Assembly (NCBI RefSeq): GCF_000814765.1
Contig: NZ_JWIC01000003.1
Span: forward strand, 193,501 to 257,500
Source: Pseudoalteromonas luteoviolacea
Lineage (GTDB): Bacteria > Pseudomonadota > Gammaproteobacteria > Enterobacterales > Alteromonadaceae
DNA: 64,000 nucleotides
Reading direction: 5' to 3'
Shown here piece after piece: positions 37,846-44,872 of this stretch; the stretch's first letter is position 1, and every line of letters begins with the position of its first letter. Under the pieces are notes generated by a model that was given only the letters and a program-made list of their open reading frames with translations, was not told where the DNA came from and searched no databases. Made by a program: the position numbers and the translations under genes.

Positions 37846-38877
37846 ATGCAGCATAATACGGAGATGTATTTTAGCTTTTTTATGTTTGGGTCTAATTTCT
37901 CAATAGAAGATGACACATTTTTAGATCAAGCGATGACTCACATTCGACGTTTGGCTGAAATGGGTTACACCGGTTTTGAGTTTCATCCGGGTAGAGAGGA
38001 CACCACAGCCTATGCATTTGCCACTTACGAGGATGAACTCAATGCCTATAAGGCATTTCGTCAGCGTATGGATGATGAGGGTTTCGGACATATCAAAGTC
38101 GCGACCAATGTTGGTGCAACGACTTCGTGTGACCCAAGCTCTGCGATTAAATCTGTTCGCGATGCAGGGATTGCTTATTTAAAATCTCGTATTGATATTA
38201 CCGCTGCTTTAGGTGGTGAAATCATGATGGGACCCTTGGTGATCCCCTATGGTGGTTTTGTATTTGATGCGCCAAATGGTCAAGCCGTATGGAGTGATAA
38301 GTTACAAGATGAGCTTGCGCTACGTTATCAAACGGCACAGCCTAGTTTTGTTGAACTTGGTGCTTACGCCTCTTCCAAAGGCGTTAAATTAGCCATTGAG
38401 CCAATTAGCCATTGGGAGACACCAGGGCCGAATAAACTGGCCCAATTGATCGCTTTTTTAGACGGCATAGCAGACCCAACAGTGGGAGTGGTACTCGACA
38501 GTGCGCAAGAGACGTTAGATGGTGATGGACCAGAGGTGTTTGCACAGCAAATTAATTATCTTGCTGATCAAGGTCGATTACATTATGCACAGGCGTCGCC
38601 ACCAGATAGAGGTGATTTAGTGCATTGCTGGTTGCCGTGGGAAGGCATATTTACGCCTATTTTGTCGCGATTTGATGGTCCCATTGCAGTAGAGATTTTT
38701 AATGCAGTGGGTGCATTTGATCAGGGTCTTCGTTTGACCCGACGTAAGTTTTGGGTGCCTGAAGTTGATACGCCTAATCAATATCCAGATGCCTATCAAA
38801 TAGCACAACAAGCTTATGAATTTACTCAAGCGAAGCTCAATGAGGTAAGAAGTAAGTTACAACGGAGCGGCTGTTGA
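37846..38877 (+). CDS. Sugar phosphate isomerase/epimerase-like TIM barrel
   Basis: 343 residues, with AAGGAG at the right distance before the ATG. Features of the xylose-isomerase-like/tagatose-3-epimerase family are present: MGYTGFEFHPGRED, VKLAIEPISHWETPG with the first metal Glu, VGVVLDSAQETLDGDGPE, and IAVEIFNAVGAFDQGLRLTRRKFW near the end with the last Glu. It is the last gene of the five-gene operon and is followed by a strong terminator. Together with the IolE-like gene it suggests handling of a keto-sugar made by the GMC enzyme; the actual substrate is unknown. Confidence 0.77.
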   Translation: MQHNTEMYFSFFMFGSNFSIEDDTFLDQAMTHIRRLAEMGYTGFEFHPGREDTTAYAFATYEDELNAYKAFRQRMDDEGFGHIKVATNVGATTSCDPSSAIKSVRDAGIAYLKSRIDITAALGGEIMMGPLVIPYGGFVFDAPNGQAVWSDKLQDELALRYQTAQPSFVELGAYASSKGVKLAIEPISHWETPGPNKLAQLIAFLDGIADPTVGVVLDSAQETLDGDGPEVFAQQINYLADQGRLHYAQASPPDRGDLVHCWLPWEGIFTPILSRFDGPIAVEIFNAVGAFDQGLRLTRRKFWVPEVDTPNQYPDAYQIAQQAYEFTQAKLNEVRSKLQRSGC

Positions 38878-38915
38878 ACGAATAAGTGTATTACTTATAT
38901 TTAATGTTGTTCAAT

Positions 38916-38946
38916 AGAAGTGACATCTCTGTCACTTCTTTTATTT
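38916..38946 (+). terminator. Strong rho-independent terminator of the GMC operon
   Basis: AGAAGTGACA and TGTCACTTCT form a perfect 10-bp stem with a 4-base loop, followed by TTTATTTT. It separates the operon from the convergent RiPP-like gene. Confidence 0.9.
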
Positions 38947-38957
38947 TCACTGACTTA

Positions 38958-39131
38958 TTAACAAAAATCTTGTGTTGGGGGAATCGTACAGCAGTCATCT
39001 ACTGAAAGCGTAATGCACATAGTGCCCGATGCACCACCGCCCACGGCTGGGGTATTTTTGTATGGAAGTGTTTTGTCTTTAAGTGATAGTGATTTCAGTG
39101 GTTTTTTTTTCAATTTCATGTTTTTCATCAT
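38958..39131 (-). CDS. Putative RiPP (lanthipeptide-type) precursor peptide
   Basis: A small ORF of 57 codons from the ATG at 39131, or 56 from the adjacent ATG at 39128. GGAG lies four and seven bases upstream respectively, so the second ATG is favoured. The leader is basic and Leu/Ser-rich (KLKKKPLKSLSLKDKTLPYK), like leaders of class I lanthipeptide/GG-type precursors in Bacteroidetes and Pseudoalteromonas. A Gly-rich stretch (AVGGGASG) follows as the likely cleavage region. The core holds four Cys and several Thr/Ser: MCITLSVDDCC, then TIPP and a C-terminal TQDFC. This could yield thioether rings or disulfides. No lanthipeptide synthetase, cyclase or exporter is within the window, so the maturation enzymes would have to be encoded elsewhere. 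Function is inferred from composition. Confidence 0.72.
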   Translation of the reverse strand: MMKNMKLKKKPLKSLSLKDKTLPYKNTPAVGGGASGTMCITLSVDDCCTIPPTQDFC

Positions 39132-39342
39132 ATAACTCCTTTATGAATGTCAGCCAATTTGCTGAGATTGAAACTTATCATCAAATCGTCATCTTGTGAA
39201 TATTTTATTCCTATTTTGTTTTGTTTTTGCTTTATTTATTTTTTATGAGGCAGTTGGACTGTTAGCTTTAATGAACGGGTAATTTGATAGCAATGAGGTG
39301 AAACAGATTGGCGAAAAGTAGAGTTAGTTGCGATGTGAAATT

Positions 39343-39376
39343 TGAAAGGCGCAGCAAGTGTTCGCTGTGCCTTTCA
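39343..39376 (-). terminator. Hairpin after the fibrinogen-like gene
   Basis: TGAAAGGCGCAGC (39343-39355) pairs with GCTGTGCCTTTCA (39364-39376), 13 bp with one wobble. It lies 17 bases past the stop of the minus-strand gene and separates it from the RiPP-like gene. Confidence 0.65.
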
Positions 39377-39392
39377 CGCTATGAATGTTGTG

Positions 39393-40412
39393 TTATCTCA
39401 TCCAAAGTAGTGCCCACTGAGAGCCATTTGGCTCATTTCCTTGGCTACAGACCGCAGAGCCAGATGAGTAAGGTTTGTATGTACCTCTAGCTACCCAGCA
39501 ATATGGAGCAGTTATGTCGCCTTGCCAGCCAACAGTCGAGTTGGAAACATTACCACCCAAGTAAGCAGTGCCTACGCATCCTTCATAAACATACGCATCG
39601 GGCGCTAAAGAGGTGGTGCAGCTTGGTTTATCAGAGTTCCTAGGCATCAGCTCTAAGCGATCTGACGCACCCCAATTATATCGAACCAGTTCAAGCTCTC
39701 TTGGAGTAAAGTTTTGGCCGTAAACCGTATAGCCATCTCCGCAACCGACGGTTGAGCAGCTAACTTGCTCTTTTGCATCAGTAAATACACTTAAGTCACC
39801 CTTGTATAACCAAAGCCTAGTGACGTTATTGGGGTCTGTTTCTGGGATGTCTCCGTATTCTTCGATACGATGTATACCACCAGGCTGTGATTTTGGATAA
39901 CTGCCAACAAGTGTCCAGCCGCCGCCGTCTCGGGTCATATCACAGTAAACACTGATCGATTCACCTGATAAGGCGCTAATTTCATAAACACCATCACCTT
40001 GGCTGAGTCCAGCATCTAAAATGTCTTTACAGCTGGTTGCTGTATTTGGCTGAAGCGCTGTTAAACCCCAGTCACCTTTAGTCCCGTTGGCGGCAAACCA
40101 AGTACCGCTGTAAGTACCATTGATGTCTACATTTCCAGAAAAGTATTGCGTATTTGAGGGAGATTTATCTGAGAGTTTAAAGTGAATTATATTGCCATTT
40201 TGCTCTGTACTACCAGATAAAAACTGTGCAGTTGTTTGTGCCATAAAGTGTGCTTTATCACCTGTAATCGTAATTTCTTGTGATTTACCGGACTCTACTT
40301 GGCCATTGTTAAACTCATCTGTCGTGAGTACATAGGTACCCTCTAAAGTTTGTTGTGCGATGGCACTTTGACTTAATAAAACTGCGCTAATTGTGAGAGC
40401 GAGTAATTTCAT
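39393..40412 (-). CDS. Secreted protein with fibrinogen C-terminal-like domain
   Basis: 339 residues with a Sec signal (MKLLALTISAVLLSQSAIAQ). Residues ~20-120 form a lipocalin-like strand region (LEGTYVLTTDEFNNGQ to FSGNVDINGTYSGTWFA). From ~130 the sequence follows the pattern of fibrinogen-related domains: SCKDILDAGLSQGDGVYEI, VYCDMTRDGGGWTLVG. The later part is Cys-rich and ends in QWALLWMR. Fibrinogen-like domains in animals recognise acetylated or other glycans. In bacteria they are sporadic, mostly in marine groups, and their roles are poorly known. Eight Cys in the domain suggest disulfides in the periplasm or outside. Confidence 0.78.
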   Translation of the reverse strand: MKLLALTISAVLLSQSAIAQQTLEGTYVLTTDEFNNGQVESGKSQEITITGDKAHFMAQTTAQFLSGSTEQNGNIIHFKLSDKSPSNTQYFSGNVDINGTYSGTWFAANGTKGDWGLTALQPNTATSCKDILDAGLSQGDGVYEISALSGESISVYCDMTRDGGGWTLVGSYPKSQPGGIHRIEEYGDIPETDPNNVTRLWLYKGDLSVFTDAKEQVSCSTVGCGDGYTVYGQNFTPRELELVRYNWGASDRLELMPRNSDKPSCTTSLAPDAYVYEGCVGTAYLGGNVSNSTVGWQGDITAPYCWVARGTYKPYSSGSAVCSQGNEPNGSQWALLWMR

Positions 40413-40432
40413 ATATTTCCTTAGATATGACT

Positions 40433-41361
40433 TATTGGTTGATAGACAAGTTTTATTAAAGCATTATTTCTTATGCATATTTTTATTATTTATTATCTTG
40501 AAGTTAAATAATAAAAATTAAATTTAAATATTTTGCAATTTCGAGGTTGGTTGTATTTGCTGTGGTTATAATAATGTCTAATTTATTTACTTTTCTTTAA
40601 AAATTATCATTAGTTATATTCATGACTTGTCTATAGAGTAGCCAACTCCCTTAAGTTATCTTAGCCCTAAATTAAGGTTTAAAGTGTGCTTTGTTGTCTT
40701 TGGGTATAAAACGCGTCCATTATGATGGCATACCACGTTGGCCGATGATCTAAACCTATGTTTCTATAGTAGATAAATAAACGGTAGACAGCCTATTTTA
40801 AGTTGCTCAGTCAGTCAGATGGCAAACTAAATAAGTCATCACTCATCAATTTAAGGCTGTTAATCTTAGCGGCACTAACGCCCTAATACTGTTGCTAACA
40901 TTAGCATCTTAATTGTTTTATAACATTGAACGATAGGGTTTACCTTAGTGTTGGGTTAAAAAATGCTCAGTTAATATCTATGCAGTTTTAGTTCATAAAT
41001 ATGGTTGTTAATGCAATGGTAGTGGTTGGGTTTTAAGCGTATTAGTGTTGATAAGGTGGCATGTGTCCTGTGAACTCACAGAAAAATATGTAGGGTTTTT
41101 ATAATAAAACTAATTATTTCATTGCCTTAGGTTTTTATGGTTGTGGTATGAGTGGATGCGTTCATCTTTATGATATAGCGTTTTATCATTTGTCATTTAT
41201 CAATACTTATTTGCTTAGATTTTAGAGTTAAAAAAAGTTAACCACAGCCTATTAACAAAATCTGTGGATAGAAAATGCTGTATTGGTGCGATGTGTTTTC
41301 TTAACAGAGTGTGCTTCATAAGGTAAGGTGACCTTAGTAGGTAATTAGACGAAATTGGGTA
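40433..41361. other. Long AT-rich intergenic region
   Basis: About 930 bases with no ORF over 50 codons that looks real. It is strongly AT-rich next to the fibrinogen-like gene. The only noteworthy sites are two DnaA-box-like 9-mers in opposite orientation, TTAACCACA (41238-41246) and, on the minus strand, CTATCCACA (41263-41271), each one mismatch from TTATCCACA. Confidence 0.6.
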
Positions 41362-42621
41362 TCATTGACATTTTATCAAGGGAATATCAGACCAGCGGGT
41401 GGTGTAATAAGGTGATAAAAAATCTCGACGCATACGCCATGCACTAGATTTCAGCTCGGCTGCTGTGCGGGTTGTGTGCTGGCCATATCGGGTATTGATT
41501 TCATCTAGGCACTGCATTAAAGCAGGATTGTCTAAAGAGTGATTAAATAAATCAGCTTGCAAAAATGTATCGTCTTCTAGCTCAATGGCACCGATACCAG
41601 CTTTGTAGTATCTCACACCAGGTTTGAATAGTTGATGAAAAATATCAGAGACTGCGTTATTAAATACTCTGACATCACTAGAGGGAACCGCGAGTTTTTG
41701 AATGAAGGATCTTTTGTAGTAGTGTGCTTCAAAGGGGGAGCTATGGGCAAATATCACGATGTTTTTGGCCAGTGAGTTTTGCTTTCTAAGCTTTTTACTG
41801 ACAATTGCACAGTGGGTTGCGAGTGCTGCTTTTAATGAACTGGCATCGGTAACACGTTCGCCAAAACTGCGCGTACTATAGATCTCTTTTTTCCTTTGCG
41901 TTATATCGTGCCAAGACAAACAGGTTTTTCCATTGAGTTCTGATATTGTGCGCTCCAATACGACGCTAAATTGTTGGCGCATCAATCTTGGGTTTTGATT
42001 GGCTAAATCTAAAGCCGTATAAATTCCACTTTGATTAAGTTTTTTAGTCAGGCGTTTGCCCACGCCCCAAACATGGCTAACGTCTAAGTTTCTGAGCACA
42101 TGTTTACGGCTTGATTCACTATCTATAACAGATACCCCTGTTGCACCGCTAAATTTTTTTGCGGCGTGGTTCGCCGCTTTAGCTAAGGTAGGCGTTGGGC
42201 CAAAACCAACACCAACAGGCAGTTTTGTGGAACGCCAAACACTGCGCCTAATCATATGTCCGTATTGTTCCCAGGAAGTAACAACATTGCAGAAGCCATC
42301 AAACTTCAAGAAAGACTCATCAATTGAGTAGATATGGTGATTATCACTAAACTGATTGATGACTTTCATCATCTTATCCGACAGATCTGCATATAGCTCA
42401 TAGTTGGAGGAGCGAATAATGACATTATGCTCAGCCAAAATCGACTTCAGTTTAAAGTAGGGTTGAAACTTAGGAATGTTTAAGCGTTTTGCTTCTGGCG
42501 ATGCCGCTACGATACAGCCATCGTTATTTGAAAGCACCACGACAGGTTTGTTACGTATACTCGGATCAAAGACTTTTTCAGCTGATGCATAAAATGAAGT
42601 GGCATCTACTAGCGCATACAT
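41362..42621 (-). CDS. umuC: DNA polymerase V catalytic subunit UmuC
   Basis: A Y-family translesion polymerase of 419 residues. It starts MYALVDATSFYASAEKVFDPSIR with the catalytic metal Asp and steric gate region, continues with PVVVLSNNDGCIVA, and has the YSIDESF catalytic motif near residue 100. The helix-hairpin-helix region (VWGVGKRLTKKLNQSGIYTALDLA) and the little-finger region follow; the length matches E. coli UmuC (422). Its start overlaps the umuD stop by 13 bases, giving translational coupling, and both are under the LexA box upstream of umuD. Confidence 0.95.
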   Translation of the reverse strand: MYALVDATSFYASAEKVFDPSIRNKPVVVLSNNDGCIVAASPEAKRLNIPKFQPYFKLKSILAEHNVIIRSSNYELYADLSDKMMKVINQFSDNHHIYSIDESFLKFDGFCNVVTSWEQYGHMIRRSVWRSTKLPVGVGFGPTPTLAKAANHAAKKFSGATGVSVIDSESSRKHVLRNLDVSHVWGVGKRLTKKLNQSGIYTALDLANQNPRLMRQQFSVVLERTISELNGKTCLSWHDITQRKKEIYSTRSFGERVTDASSLKAALATHCAIVSKKLRKQNSLAKNIVIFAHSSPFEAHYYKRSFIQKLAVPSSDVRVFNNAVSDIFHQLFKPGVRYYKAGIGAIELEDDTFLQADLFNHSLDNPALMQCLDEINTRYGQHTTRTAAELKSSAWRMRRDFLSPYYTTRWSDIPLIKCQ

Positions 42622-43022
42622 CTAGTTAAACCTGTATTGGCGCGATGCATACGCACAGAGCCCGTGACGACTCCTTCAAGCTGAAACTGATCACACTCAC
42701 TGATCTTAACTGGTGGATAAAGCGTCGATGCAGAGCGCAATACTCGATTATGCAAATCAAGTAGCTTACAGACAAACTCGTTATTAAAATTTGCAACAAT
42801 CACATCGTTCTGTTGGGGGGAAACTGCGCGATCAACCAGCAGTAAATCGCCATCAAAAATACCAACCCCTTGCATTGAATCGCCAGAAGCGAGTCCGATA
42901 AATGTAGCATTGGGGTGGTTGACTAACAACTGATCCAATGACAGCCCTAGCTCTTTATATTCAGCCGCTGGTGATTCAAATCCAGTGATACCAGCTTGGG
43001 CTTTAATGGGAATAACTTTCAT
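42609..43022 (-). CDS. umuD: UmuD, self-cleaving SOS accessory protein
   Basis: 137 residues, close to E. coli UmuD (139). RecA-stimulated self-cleavage gives UmuD', the partner of UmuC. The visible cleavage site is Ala-Gly (KAQAGITGF), the catalytic Ser is in ASGDSMQGVGI and the catalytic Lys is in NEFVCKLL. GDLLLVDRAVSPQQNDVIVA is the conserved S24 peptidase strand region. A near-perfect LexA operator sits 13-30 bases before the ATG. Confidence 0.94.
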   Translation of the reverse strand: MKVIPIKAQAGITGFESPAAEYKELGLSLDQLLVNHPNATFIGLASGDSMQGVGIFDGDLLLVDRAVSPQQNDVIVANFNNEFVCKLLDLHNRVLRSASTLYPPVKISECDQFQLEGVVTGSVRMHRANTGLTRCMR

Positions 43023-43032
43023 ACTTTACCTA

Positions 43033-43052
43033 TACTGTTTATATATACAGTA
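43033..43052 (-). promoter_or_regulatory. LexA operator (SOS box) of umuDC
   Basis: TACTGT-N8-ACAGTA with an all-A/T centre (TTATATAT) fits the LexA consensus TACTG(TA)5CAGTA at nearly every position. It lies 10 bases upstream of the umuD start codon, consistent with tight SOS control. Confidence 0.93.
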
Positions 43053-43503
43053 TAGTGCCTATGTTGTATTTCATGCAAGTATCGATGCAAGTTATAGGGC
43101 ATTGCAAAGTCTGAATAGGACGCACTTTATCTTAACCTAAGTCTACTGACTGGTTATAAATTATTGCTTTTAACTTATTAATATCAGTGCTTTGAGTTTA
43201 AATTTTGTCAGAGGAAAATTGATATACCTGCCTGATAAAATGACTGTGATTATGGAGGTTAAAAAATATTTCATGGGCGTTTTTTGAACATTTAGCTCAT
43301 GTGGGTTACATTTATTTAACTTTTTGTTGGGCGGTAGGTATAATTTGGGGGCGAGCAGTGCACAGCAAGTACATTGTTACTGTCAGATGTCTCCTTTGAT
43401 TTTGGTCCGCGTTTTAAATTCGTGTTTAGATCTAGTCCAAGAATAGAGTGTGAGCTGCAGTTCTTAATGCAGTGTGTGGATCACAGAAGTGTTCAACTTT
43501 TCT
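43053..43503. other. Intergenic region between umuD and cupin gene
   Basis: About 450 bases separating divergent genes, with no supportable ORF, RNA gene or repeat noticed. It holds the promoters of umuDC (left end) and the cupin gene (right end). Confidence 0.5.
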
Positions 43504-43513
43504 AAAAGGAATA

Positions 43514-44206
43514 ATGAGTATGTCAGCCAGTGTTATGAACCTACTCACTGAAAGAGATAGCCTAACGAGATCAGTGTTTGATCAGTTTGTTTTATCGCAG
43601 TGGGAGCTGGGGAATCATTTTTTGCGTGTGCCCACACATGTTTTGCCTGACCACAAGGAATTTGAGTCAGTCGCATGGGAAAAAATAGATTGTATGTTGA
43701 CAAAAATCGTGAAACAAAAAGCGGATGGTTTGTCATTCGGGTTTGATATGTTTCCGCCAAAATCTGCCGCAAAAGGGGATGTGCATGTACATCCTTTAAG
43801 TAGTCGGCTGATATCTGTTTTGGAAGGTTTTGGTACCGCTATTGTGAAAACACAGAAAGGAAAAATGGCGAAAAAAGAAGTGGGGCCAGGAGATGTGATT
43901 TTATTCCCCCATGCTACGCCACATTGCTTTTGGGGTGCTGAAGACGAGCCTATGGTGGTCGAAGTGTTGCTTGGCCCTTATGTGCCATTTGAGCATCCAT
44001 TACATACGGTTTGTCCAAAAAATGCGAAAAAAATAGCCGAGGCACACCCTGAATTGTTTGCGCCCTGCGATGTGAACGAACTTGAACTGGTTGCCTCTAA
44101 AGTCATTGCGTTGCAAAACCAAGGCGTATTGGAGTCAGATGAGCATCAAGTTATGGAGTGGGGCGATGAGTATATTTGTAACTTGGGTGAGATAGAAGTC
44201 GAGTGA
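43514..44206 (+). CDS. Cupin-fold protein
   Basis: 230 residues from ATG 43514; the in-frame ATG at 43520 lies nine bases from AAAAGGA and may be the real start. One cupin barrel is evident: DVHVHPLSSRLISVLEGFGTAI (motif 1 with two His) and VGPGDVILFPHATPHCFWGAEDEP (motif 2 with His). The flanks are helical and lack known motifs. Cupins range from dioxygenases and isomerases to sensors, so no activity is assigned. The gene stands alone. Confidence 0.75.
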   Translation: MSMSASVMNLLTERDSLTRSVFDQFVLSQWELGNHFLRVPTHVLPDHKEFESVAWEKIDCMLTKIVKQKADGLSFGFDMFPPKSAAKGDVHVHPLSSRLISVLEGFGTAIVKTQKGKMAKKEVGPGDVILFPHATPHCFWGAEDEPMVVEVLLGPYVPFEHPLHTVCPKNAKKIAEAHPELFAPCDVNELELVASKVIALQNQGVLESDEHQVMEWGDEYICNLGEIEVE

Positions 44207-44263
44207 TTGCTTCGAATGAGCTAGCGCATACGTTGGGCACTCAACTCGACATTCTACATTGAG

Positions 44264-44872
44264 TTAGCTTTTGTATTTTATCGAGCAGCCATAAGGTTTT
44301 GTTAGTTTTTGTGTAACAGGCTTGCCAGCCAGCAAGTTGTTCAAGCCTGCTGTGACATAATTGGTTGCTTTTGCAATATCAGCAGGGTTGGCTGATTTTA
44401 TACTGTCTATAGCACCTGCGTAACTTAATTTGCCTTGAGGGTTTATGATGTACATATGTGGGGTGGTTTTTGCTTTATATAGTCGCCCGACTTGTCCATC
44501 CTCATCAAACAATACGTGTGACGGGGCTGCGCTGCGGCTTTGGGTCAGTTCATTGGCTTTTTGAGCATTCACATGACCCTGTTTACCCTCTGCGGAAGAG
44601 ATAATAGATAGCCAGACAACATCTTTCTCGGTGTATTGACGCTGCAAAGATTGCATGTTGTCACTGCCATAATGTTTGACGACATATGGGCATAAGTGAT
44701 TTGTCCACTCAAGTACTACATACTTACCCTTAAAGTCAGACAGGCTGACGGTTTTGCCAAATGAGTCCTGAAGTTTAAAGTCAGGGGCGTTTGTGTCTAT
44801 TTTCGCTGCTGCCACACTCATCAGTGGTGCAAATAACATAGACAGCATGAGCCATTTAGTTAGACGTTGCAT
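44264..44872 (-). CDS. Periplasmic redoxin (AhpC/TlpA-like) with a single active-site Cys
   Basis: 202 residues from the ATG at 44872, which has GGAG eight bases upstream; this start gives a signal peptide (LTKWLMLSMLFAPLMSVAAA). The thioredoxin fold begins APDFKLQDSFGKTVSLSDFKGKYVVLEW. The active site reads NHLCPYVVKHY, one Cys in place of CxxC, as in a known redoxin subgroup (NxxCPYVxxHY). A second Cys is near the C-terminus (PYGCSIKYKS). The first base of the gene lies inside the end of the DsbD-like gene (17-base overlap), so the DsbD-like protein probably supplies its electrons. Confidence 0.82.
   Translation of the reverse strand: MQRLTKWLMLSMLFAPLMSVAAAKIDTNAPDFKLQDSFGKTVSLSDFKGKYVVLEWTNHLCPYVVKHYGSDNMQSLQRQYTEKDVVWLSIISSAEGKQGHVNAQKANELTQSRSAAPSHVLFDEDGQVGRLYKAKTTPHMYIINPQGKLSYAGAIDSIKSANPADIAKATNYVTAGLNNLLAGKPVTQKLTKPYGCSIKYKS

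Noticed and set aside
39308..39490. 60-codon plus-strand ORF across the fibrinogen-like gene end
   Set aside because: It runs through a terminator hairpin and antisense to a supported gene.
41238..41271. Replication origin
   Set aside because: Only two imperfect DnaA boxes, and no dnaA, dnaN, gidA or other origin-linked genes nearby.
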